Positions 55,474 to 64,000 of a stretch of 64,000 nucleotides of DNA are shown in pieces. This stretch comes from Plasmodiophora brassicae. Its lineage: Eukaryota > Endomyxa: Phytomyxea > Phytomyxea > Plasmodiophorida. The DNA is taken from the NCBI GenBank assembly GCA_036867785.1, contig CP145411.1:744001-808000 (forward strand), in the 5' to 3' direction. Numbering within the stretch: the first letter of the stretch is position 1; each line of letters starts with the position of its first letter. The notes beneath the pieces were generated by a model. The model was not told the origin of the DNA. It ran no database searches and saw only the letters and a list, made by a program, of their open reading frames with translations. Both the position numbers and the translations under genes were made by a program.

Positions 55474-56310
55474 TCAGCTGATCATGCAGCAAGTGCCGCT
55501 ATCGTTGCGCTCATCGAGCTTATCGAACTTATCGACGATCGGCCCCAGCATCGCCTTCACGACGTAGTCGCCGAATGAGAACCTGAACGACGAACCCTGG
55601 ACCTTCAAGATCTCGGCCCGCTCTGACCGATAGTCATCTGTGACATCCACTCGGTCGAACTTCCCATCCATCTTGTTCAGGTACGCGACCTCGTCGTCGT
55701 TATCGGTGCACGCCAGGAACGACACATACACGTTCTTCGGCAATGTCTTAATGCACTGCTGGAACCCGCGAACGTCGTCGTTGCCTTGTCGGTCGGTCGG
55801 CGCACCGTCGGTGGCAATCACGAGCAGGACCGGTTTGCTCTCGCCGAGGGCTTGTATTTTCTGTCGCAGAATGAGCTGGACGGCTGCGGTCAGTGGTGTA
55901 AACCCAGTGGGTCCTGTGCGGAACGCCTCTGCGACCTGCGCCGCCGACCTGACATTGTAGCAGGGCGCCCGATTCAGGAAGTACACGTCAACGCCGTTCT
56001 CATCGAAGCACGTGCCGAAATCGACGATCACCGCGACCGTCTCGCGAAGTTCATCCCAGCGTGCCTTCCTGTGCGCAAACGGGTCACGCCCTGCCACGTG
56101 GTCGTCGCCCAGCGTCCGCGACATGGACCCGGAATCGTCGCACAGGAGGACGATCTCAAAGTTCTCCAGCTGGCGCAGGTCGCGGCAGAAGTCATCGCGG
56201 ATCTCGTACTGCGCCGCCAGCGAGCGGAACCGCTCCATGCGGTCATCGGGCACGACCACCGATTCGTACGGCGGCGGCTGATAACCCATGGCCTGCGGAC
56301 GAGAACCCAT
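55474..56310 (-). CDS. vWA-domain (copine-like) protein, copy 1
   Basis: A single exon of 278 residues from the Met at 56310. The N-terminus is Gly/Pro/Tyr-rich (AMGYQPPPYESVVVPDD), followed by a von Willebrand factor A domain with a complete MIDAS: CDDSGSMS, then GPTGFTPLTAAVQLIL and VIATDGAPTDRQG. The alpha/beta fold continues VYVSFLACTDNDDEVAYLN. There are no C2 domains, so it is not a true copine. Such stand-alone vWA proteins are common in protists and probably act as cytosolic metal-dependent adhesion or scaffold modules. It ends with a Cys pair (GTCCMIS), possibly lipidated. Tandem paralogue of the next gene. Confidence 0.8.
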   Translation of the reverse strand: MGSRPQAMGYQPPPYESVVVPDDRMERFRSLAAQYEIRDDFCRDLRQLENFEIVLLCDDSGSMSRTLGDDHVAGRDPFAHRKARWDELRETVAVIVDFGTCFDENGVDVYFLNRAPCYNVRSAAQVAEAFRTGPTGFTPLTAAVQLILRQKIQALGESKPVLLVIATDGAPTDRQGNDDVRGFQQCIKTLPKNVYVSFLACTDNDDEVAYLNKMDGKFDRVDVTDDYRSERAEILKVQGSSFRFSFGDYVVKAMLGPIVDKFDKLDERNDSGTCCMIS

Positions 56311-56450
56311 GACGCTTCGTAGCAATACACAAAAAAATTAAAAATATGCATGACGTGGCATGGACGAATGAATCCCTTTCCGCTGTGAGGCCTGCCGAAT
56401 GGACAAATCATCGCGTCCGCGTATACAATAGAAACGTGATCCAGTACTGG

Positions 56451-57254
56451 TCAGCTGATGAGGCAGCGACCGTGTCGGCGCTCGTCGAGCTGGTCGAACT
56501 TGGCGACACTCGGCCCGAGCATCGCCTTCACGATGTAGTCGCCGAACGAGAACCGGAACGACTGCCCCTGGACCTTCAGGATCTGGGCCCGCTCGGATCG
56601 ATAATCATCTGAAACGTCCACCCGCTCGAATTTCCCGTCCATCTTGTTCAGGTATGCGACCTCGTCGTCGTTATCGGTACAGGCCAGGAACGAGACGTAG
56701 ACGTTCTTTGGCAATGCCTTGATGCACTGCTGGAACCCGCGCACGTCATCATTGCCTTCCCGGTCGGTCGGCGCACCATCGGTGGCGATCACCAGCAAGA
56801 TGGGTTTGTTCTCGCGGAGGACGTGCGCCTTTTGTTGTAGAACGAGCTGGACGGCCGCAGTTAGCGGTGTGAACCCGTTGGGCCCTGCACGAAACGCTTC
56901 CGCGACCTGTGCCGACGACCGGACGTTGTAGCAGGGCGCCCGGTTCAGAAAGTATACATCGACGCCGTTGGCGTCAAGGCACGTGCCAATATCGACGATC
57001 ACCGAGGCCGCCTCGCGTAATTCGTCCCAGCGTGTCTTCTTGGGTGCGAACGGGCCCGCCGCCCCATGGTCATCCAGCGTCCGCGACATGGACCCGGAAT
57101 CATCGCAGACGACGATAATCTCGAAGTTGTCCAGCTGGCGCAGGTCCCTGCAGAAATCCTCGCGGATCTCGTACCGTGCGGCCAGGGCGCGGAACCGCTC
57201 CATACGGTCATCGGCAGCGACCGCCGAATCGTACGGCGGCGGCTGGGAACCCAT
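56451..57254 (-). CDS. vWA-domain (copine-like) protein, copy 2
   Basis: Tandem paralogue of copy 1, same strand, about 140 bp upstream. It lacks part of the N-terminal linker (starts MGSQPPPYDSAVAADD) and has a shorter loop after the MIDAS (MSRTLDDHGAAGPFAP). Otherwise it is very close: CDDSGSMS, GPNGFTPLTAAVQLVL, VIATDGAPTDREG. It ends RHGRCLIS with one cysteine rather than two. Single exon. Confidence 0.8.
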   Translation of the reverse strand: MGSQPPPYDSAVAADDRMERFRALAARYEIREDFCRDLRQLDNFEIIVVCDDSGSMSRTLDDHGAAGPFAPKKTRWDELREAASVIVDIGTCLDANGVDVYFLNRAPCYNVRSSAQVAEAFRAGPNGFTPLTAAVQLVLQQKAHVLRENKPILLVIATDGAPTDREGNDDVRGFQQCIKALPKNVYVSFLACTDNDDEVAYLNKMDGKFERVDVSDDYRSERAQILKVQGQSFRFSFGDYIVKAMLGPSVAKFDQLDERRHGRCLIS

Positions 57255-57495
57255 CAGTCACCTGGCGACCGATGATGGACAGCGCCCGATGTTCCAGACA
57301 AACCCAAAAAAGTCGTGCCACCGTGTTGTGACATGCAGAACGCGGAGTCGTCGCTACTTTCTGCGATCATCTTCTTTATATTCTGTACTACTGACGGGGG
57401 GCGTCGGACGGCGTTCTGAACGAGCAGTCCAATGCCCGGCAGACGGCGGTCGCTGAGCGTACGGTCCTAAGCTAACCATTTGCCTGCATGATCGT

Positions 57496-60400
57496 ATGCC
57501 GTCGAGGTTGCATGGGCCGCACCGGCGGGTGTCGTCGTCGCTGGCCCGTCCGGGAAAGCACTTTCGAGGGGCGTCGGTGCCAGCACCCCCACCGTTGCCG
57601 GCGCCGGCGCCGACATCGCCAGTACCGATCGATGACCCGGATGCGTTCCAGCACCGTCTGCGCCTGCTAATGCAATGGGGGCGGTACCAGGCGCTGGTCG
57701 ACCTGTGCGTGGAGACGATGAGAACACGGACGCTGCCGGGCGCCGCCCAGGCCACGCTCGGGATCGCCTATCGTCGGCTCGGGCACGTGACGCTGGCCAT
57801 ACCGACACTGACATCCGCCATCGAACTGCCTGATCACGATCCGGTCATCATCCTGCACGTTGCCCTGTGGGAGCGTTCGCAGGCATACGCTGAAATGGGC
57901 AACACCCTGAAATCTGGTATGGACCTGCGGTCATCACGGGCGTTATGCGCTTCCAGAGCGGAATGGGACGACTGCACTGTGCCGCGGATCATCAGCTGGT
58001 TTATCGGTACTCGCAGAGTGATGCATGTCGGCATGACGCTGAATCTGGGGCACAGGCAATGGCGACAACGTTGGGGCGTCCAGAGTGATCTCGGAGACGA
58101 TCTGGGCGGTTCGTGCATCGTGGAATCACGCCCCTCTCGATGTCGTTGTGGCCAATGCTATCCTAAAGAAGCTGGATGGCAACCGGGAACCTGTCGACGA
58201 AATGATCCGTATCCTGAAGGCGCGTTTGACTTCTACCGAAGGTGACGACGATGTCGACAGCGACAATAGAACTAATGCACAACTCTTCCTGGCAAGGGTA
58301 TGACAGGTTGAGACCCGAACGTTTGCATTGGAAATGACGATCACGACAGGAATGTCCAAACGATGGGCACATCGGGGACATCGAGGCCCTCGACGAGATC
58401 ATTCGTCGTAGGCGACGTCCTCATGCCTTGGCATTGTTTCGCCTGGCGAATGCGGCACTCACTGCTGGGCGTTGTGGAATTGCTGCACGGGCGCTTCGGT
58501 GCCTCAGTCGAATCAGCACCGACGATGACGCCGCTCTTCCATTAGTGCAGACGCAACTCTGGGAGTCGGCGTCCATGTCGCCGGACGATTTCCACCCGGA
58601 TCGACTCGCCTCCGCCATTCGAGTTCTCAGTGGCATCATCGAACGCTGTGGCATTGTCCCTGTCCTGATATGGTAACCTTTGGACTCTTGCTCAATGAGG
58701 GAACAGCTAGTAATCTCTTGATGACAGGCGCCGATCGAATTGGTATAGAGCGACGAGGCAGTGGGCACTGGCCGCGGCCGACCTCGACCTACTTGACCGG
58801 CTTGACCCGTCGTTCTTGGCGGCCCGGAAGGCTTCCGACGATTCCGAACTCTTCTGCTCGGAAACGTGTGTTCGCCTTCACAAGGCGCTCATTGTCGCTG
58901 CCTGCGAGCAGAACCCGATCCACGTATACGGTCGGTGCAATTGCACCTGTCGTTGTACACCGGGTTCATAACATTGTACCCTACAGTGTCTGAACTGCTT
59001 CGAGAGCGCTCCCCTTCGGTCGTGCTTGAAATGATGATCGTTCAGGCTGATATCACACGAGAGGCGGGCGACATTGTCGAAGCCCGACGAATGTATCGGC
59101 ACGTGCTGCACATCGATCCGAGCCATATCGGGGCGATTCGTGCGCTAATGCTGCTGGCGGCAACGACAAACACGTCGCTGGACGATCCAGAAGTGACGTC
59201 CCTGACGCAGATGGCGTTGCAGGAGTTACAACGGCGCTGGCGACGGCTGACGGCTAGCACCGGGCCGCGTACTACCACCATGCTGGCTGGCAAATCAGCA
59301 AGCGACGTATCGCGTGCGATCATTCGTGAGTTTCGGCGACTGGTGCCGACGGAACAGTCGGTACGTGTAACTACTCGCAGCCCACGATGGAGACGGTGCC
59401 TATGGACCGTTGTCGTCGCCAATCGATTCGCACGGTCTCGTCCCAGCAACGCTGCTCTACAACGACATCTGGTTGTCGTGCATGCTGCAGCAGTTGTGGG
59501 TCTGATCGGCCACGTCTTCCTTCACAGGGGCGACATTATCCCAGGCCGAGATCTTCTCCGCCTGTCGTTGAGGATGGACAGGACGCGGTCGGCGTCGATT
59601 GCGATGGCCGCCAACTTCAGCGCTGCTGTCCGGTTCGGAAACGCTCGGGACCTGTACCAGTCAGTTGACCAGGTCCATAGCGTCAACAATGGCCGTGGTG
59701 GCGTTCACCTTGATCTGATCATGTCGCCAACCATGACAATCATTCGACTTCCAGGAGATGTCCTCTCTATCCCTCCCGTTTGCATTGCCAGCAGTAACGA
59801 CAGCAACGACGGGGAACTTCCCCTGGACTGGTACGATCGCGCCATTGCAACGATGTGGAAGGCCGAGAACTGGCAGACTGCCTTCCTGAAGATCATGAAG
59901 CGAGGGCTTGATGTCAACGACGGTTTCAGTGACCCTTTGAACCGTCGTCTGGACCTTATGTTGACCAAGGGAGGCGTTCGTGCAACGACGACTTCTCGTA
60001 AGGGCATGGCGAGCGCGAAGCAGCGCCAAGAGGTCCTTCTGGAGAAGCGCAATCTGTCGTGGGAACTGGTAGATCGCTCGCAACGCTGGCAATCATTGCC
60101 ATCGACGACCTTGTGGGCACTGGCCGACTTGAATTTCGCCATCACCCTGTACGACCTTGCTGATGCGAGGATGGCCCGGGCCGCCTTATGTCGCCAGCTG
60201 CGTATGGCGCACACGGTTGTCCTTCAGGACATCCAACGGGCTATCACGATTCTGACTGAAAACCTCGCCAACGTTCGTGGATGGAGCGGGTCCAAGGCGA
60301 CCGGCCCTGCCATTCGTCTCACGATGGCCAAGTTGCAAGGCGCCAGAACGGTGGGGTTGATCGGGCGTCCGCTCTATTGCTGTTGCTGAACTATGCAACG

Positions 60401-63400
60401 GTCAGGTGTATGCTTCCACTCTGTACGAAGCCGGTATGTTTGAAGCAGCGGAAGGCGTCCTTAGCGATGTCCTCTCCGAAGAGCCCGGCAAGCGCGCCTC
60501 CCTCAAGCTTCGGGCGCTTGCACGCGTCCGTCTGGAGCGGCTCGACGATGCTGCGGACGACTTTGCTGAATACCGGCGCCGATTCCCGAACGACGTCGAC
60601 ATGGTTTATCGTCTAGGCAAGGTGGCCTTGACGCTAGGACGTTTCGATACGGCCTTGGCGTGTTTCTCCGAATGTGTCGAGCACCGACCGGATCACGCTC
60701 CGTTACGACTTGCCATAGGCGATTGCTCGACGCATGTTCACGATTACGACGGGGCAATACTGCACCTACGAGAATGGTAACCCGAGGACCTCTGTGCCGT
60801 TGACGATTCGCTGAGCCGCGTTTGCAGCATTCGTCTGGATCCGGATTGCAGCAAGGCGTACGGTCTCCTCGTGCACTGCCTGTCACGATCGATGCGGTTC
60901 GCTGAAGCCGTCGACGTCTGTGATGATATGATGCGACGCCTGCCGCCTTCATCCTCATCGTTCGTCTTGCGAGCCAGAATCCGACTCGCGCAAGGTGACC
61001 GATTCGGCGCCGTTGATGTAAGCTAGTCGGGGATTCAGGCCGCATCGTCTTCCTCATCAGTTTTACTGTCCAGGACGCCCGGCGTGCCATGCAATCAGGC
61101 GACGCCGCGATCGTCTGCGATTCTGCTTACGTCATGGCCATTTCCCAGCTGGAGCAGGGGAACGTGCAGGAGGCGATCCATTCGGCCAGTGTCGGCCTGG
61201 CCAAGCGCAGCGACCACGCTGGCCTGCTGTGGGTGCGAGGTCAGGCGCACCTGCAAGCAGGACGGTGGACGTCCGCGATCGCCGACCTCATTGCCGGTTA
61301 CAATCTGGACCCGTCGAACCTGTCCTGCCTTCTTGCCAAGGCGTACGCGATGTTCCGCGCTGGCAAGTTCCAGTCCGCTGTTCGCGATTACACAACGGCC
61401 CTGGATCGGGACCCGACGCTTGCGACGGCTCTAGCCAACCGTGGCATCATCTTGGAGCACTTCCTGAACCAGCACGATCAGGGCATGGTCGACATCATGG
61501 CGGCCGACGCGATGAACCCGTTGGACTACCACCCGGCTTTGTTTCGCGGAATCGTCTTCGAGCGCAAGGCGATGTGGAACGAGGCCCTGGAACAGTACGC
61601 GTCGTGCCTGGAGCGCTTCGACAAGGCCATGCGGCAACCGAGAACCATTGGCATCGACGGGCAGCCGGTGACCCCGTTTGATGATGGACTTCAGCTCGAC
61701 GCCGACGATCTCGCTCGGCTGCACAACACGATCGGCGCCATTCTTGCACGAGGCGTTCTGGGTCGTCCGCCAAAACCAGTCAGCGCGACAACAACAGCTG
61801 GTAGACGCATCGACGACGACGCCGAGCGAACCGCGAGAATTGAGGAAGCAACATCGGAACGCGCGAGAACGCTTCGCCTGCGAGAAGCGCTCTACCACTT
61901 CCAGACGGCTGCGGCGAACGCAGACCTTCGTGGCAGTAGCTTGAATAACGCCGGCATCGTGCTATCTGCCCTACAACGCGACAGTAAGGGCCCGGTCGCG
62001 TGTGCGACAGGTTCCTACTGGATGAATGACGGGGTGCGTTGTCAGGTGAAGCGCTGGCGATGTTCGAGAGAGCGGCGAACGCGGATCCAGACAGTGCCAC
62101 AGCGGCGAACAACTATGGCGTGTGCCTGCAGAGGGCTGGAAACCCGGTCCAGGCGCTCAGGTGGTTGAGGGCCGCCCTGCACGTCAATGAGGACAACGTT
62201 GCGGCTCTGTACAACACGGCCACGCTGCTGATCAGCATGTCCAGTTTCCGGGACGCCAAAGCGTTCCTCGATCAGGTGGCGGCACGATCCAAATTGTCGC
62301 CAAACGCTCTCAACAACAGGGCGCTGTGCGTTCATGCCTCGGCTGTTGCGGCGACGTGCTGACAGGTGATCAGGTGCTACCAGAACATGGGCATGCTGGA
62401 CGAAGCCATTGCCGACTACACGGAGGCGCTGCGTGTCGACAGCGGCCATCTGGATGCGAGGCTGAACCGTATCAGGGCGTATGCCCAGCAGATGGACTTC
62501 CGCCGCGCCCTGACGGACGTCAACCATGTGAAGATGCGGTACGCCGATGACGGGCGCGTCGAGCACGAGCAACTGAGCCGCATTGCAACGTACTGCCGCG
62601 CCTGGCAGCACACGCTCCGAGTTGCAATCGACCATATCTCGGTCGGCCTGGCCGAGCTTCCACCATTCTGCAGCGTCAATCTGCGAGCCGCCATCATCGT
62701 TGATGAGGGTCTCATAGATCCGAGGTAAGGGCGGCGAGTCGGTCCCCGTGGTCTGATGGCGTAACCGGTTGCGAATCAGGGACATGGGTATGCCTGCGAG
62801 CGCTTCGAATCGGCTCGTCATGGCCCTGCTGGAAGCAACGCCAAGCGACTCACCGCTGTCCGAGGCGATCAAGACTGCCTGCATGGCGCAGACACGCTCG
62901 TCTCGCGAGGACGTCTCGAGGGCGCTCGTCCATGCTGTCTTCTTGGCGCAGACCACATCCAATGAGGACCTTCGCGCATTGCTACTCCAGTGGCGATGCG
63001 TCCTCCTGGTGCAACTGGGGCACCTGGACGAGGCTGCCAAGGAGCTTCACCTTGTGATCAACAATTCAAGTCGGCATCTGTCGACACGGTTTTCGCCGCT
63101 GGCGAATCTCGCCGGTCGCCTGCACGAGCACAACGGGCAACTCGAAGACGCGTTGCGTTCCTACGAGCGCGCACGTTCAATCGACCCTGCCAATGTCAGA
63201 TAGGACGTCGATGGCCAGAGGCCTCCTTGCTATCCGGGTCCCAACGGTTGAATGCTTCTAGGTGTTCGCCCAGCTGAACTGCGCCCGCTTGCTGGCAGCC
63301 GCCGACTACAACTATGACGCTTTCCGTGCGTTGTCGAAGGCGGTCGAGCTGGTTCAAGGTCGGGACCTGTCGGCGGCCCATGCTACATTGGCCCAAGCAC

Positions 63401-63752
63401 TGCACGCATACGTCGTGACAATCAGCAGCGGGACGAAGCACTGGCATGAGCTGGAGAAGGTTACTCGGGCGTAGGCGAGCCGGTGCTGCTTCTAAAACTC
63501 GCGTTTGGACAGTTGCAAGGGAAGTTGGCGGTCGCCATCGATGACGCAATGCACGAGGCCAGGACGGCCTACCACATTCACCAGGTGACCCGACAGGTCG
63601 ACACTATCATGCAGGAGTACCTACAGCGGTTCGAAGCGATCAGCAACGCGAAGGACGACTTCTTCTCGACCCTCAACATTGCTGACATGGACGTATCGTT
63701 AAACGCCGCGCTGGAAAAGATGGAGAAGGCTCTGCAGGACGATGAAACCTAA
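57496..63752 (+). CDS. Large tetratricopeptide-repeat protein (TTC6-like)
   Basis: A long multi-exon TPR gene. Repeat-bearing exons occur throughout: AQATLGIAYRRLGHVTLAIP at 57.7 kb, EARRMYRHVLHIDPSHIGAI at 59.1 kb, LYEAGMFEAAEGVLSDVL at 60.4 kb, GLAKRSDHAGLLWVRGQAHL at 61.2 kb, AANNYGVCLQRAGNPVQALR at 62.1 kb, NMGMLDEAIADYTEALRVDS at 62.4 kb and NGQLEDALRSYERARSIDP at 63.1 kb. The N-terminus is Pro-rich. More than ten short introns are implied (for example about 62725-62780). The count and spread of TPRs recall TTC6, a cilium-linked protein, but TPR likeness is weak evidence for orthology. A split into two genes near 58.3-58.9 kb cannot be excluded. Confidence 0.65.
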
Positions 63753-64000
63753 TACATAACGGGAGACGCTAGTATAAACCATTCTGGGGATGTATGATCG
63801 ATCAAAGGCGTCAAGCAGCGACGAAACTGAAACGTGGGGATGCTGGGGAGGATTGCGGGGGTAACCGCAACAACGCTTGTGAGCACTTACCGGCCTCGAA
63901 GCTGGCGCACCAAGTTGTTCGCCCACTGTGCATTATCAATAAGGCTCTGGTCGCCGGAAGCTAAACCTTGGTTGAGCAGCGCACTGATGCACGGGGCGTC
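63749..64000 (-). CDS. 3' end of a gene entering from the right edge
   Basis: The last exons of a minus-strand gene. From the edge: DAPCISALLNQGLASGDQSL, IDNAQWANNLVRQLRG, a consensus GTAAGT donor at about 63892, an acceptor (CCCCAG) near 63843 and a final exon IPTFQFRRCLTPLIDHTSPE ending at the TAG at 63749. Its stop overlaps the TAA of the TPR gene (63750-63752). No family can be assigned from the tail. Confidence 0.5.

Noticed and set aside
55474-57254. Calling the two vWA genes true copines
   Set aside because: No C2 domains precede the vWA domain and the N-terminus is only a short Pro/Tyr-rich linker.
62725-62782. A tRNA-like look (GGTCTGATGGCG...GTTGCGAATC) in the TPR gene
   Set aside because: It lies between a GT donor and an AG acceptor that keep the TPR frame, and no cloverleaf with acceptor pairing could be drawn. 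It is better explained as an intron.
1-64000. CRISPR arrays, bacterial operons or defence islands
   Set aside because: The repeats present are satellites, palindromes or transposon pieces without spacer structure, and the genes are spliced eukaryotic genes.

Overview
The window is nuclear DNA of a GC-rich, gene-dense, probably unicellular eukaryote. The genes are spliced with very short GT-AG introns, mostly about 30-70 bp, and sit on both strands, often head-to-head or tail-to-tail with little spacing. The gene content is typically eukaryotic: a proteasome ATPase, THO complex, RNA polymerase II subunit, MAP2K, Yip1-family protein, and F-BAR/RhoGAP. Two cilium-specific WD40 genes imply a flagellated stage. 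A Cet1-type (yeast/protist, not animal/plant) mRNA 5'-triphosphatase argues against animals and plants. A zoosporic protist fits best. A plasmodiophorid-like rhizarian or a zoosporic fungus are possibilities, but the sequence alone does not settle it.

Layout. 0-2.7 kb: a possible gene running off the left edge and a roughly 250-285 bp tandem repeat. 2.75-14.6 kb: PCF11-like, ankyrin, CFAP337/WDR49-like (minus) and THOC2. 14.9-27.2 kb: UBL3-like, MAP2K, SMP/C2 (extended-synaptotagmin-like), an acidic hypothetical, PSMC3/Rpt5, YIPF5-like, CFAP251/WDR66 and GNB1L/Asa1-like. 28.1-30.0 kb: NPEPL1-type leucine aminopeptidase. 30.5-36.2 kb: a graveyard of broken Ty1/copia fragments in both orientations, interleaved with a palindromic, self-duplicated Cys-rich element. 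36.2-42.8 kb: Cet1-type RNA triphosphatase, RPB7, a hypothetical, a SNIP1/DDL-like FHA protein, a microprotein and the FCP1 CTD phosphatase. 42.8-47.1 kb: RING coiled-coil protein and small hypothetical or membrane genes on the minus strand. 47.2-52.6 kb: methylisocitrate lyase, F-BAR-RhoGAP, macro-domain and RING/TRAF-like genes. 52.6-55.4 kb: poorly resolved genes, including one with a PIP box. 55.5-57.3 kb: a tandem pair of vWA-domain genes. 57.5-63.75 kb: a long TPR gene that meets an incoming minus-strand gene stop-to-stop.

Functionally, an unusual share of the genes serves the RNA polymerase II transcript: capping (Cet1), polymerase stalk (RPB7), CTD dephosphorylation (FCP1), cleavage/termination (PCF11), export (THOC2), and a small-RNA/splicing FHA factor. 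The rest is housekeeping, signalling and axoneme. I found no CRISPR array, bacterial operon, or clearly novel defence or biosynthetic system. Exon junctions were placed by eye from splice sites and protein similarity remembered from known families; no search was run.
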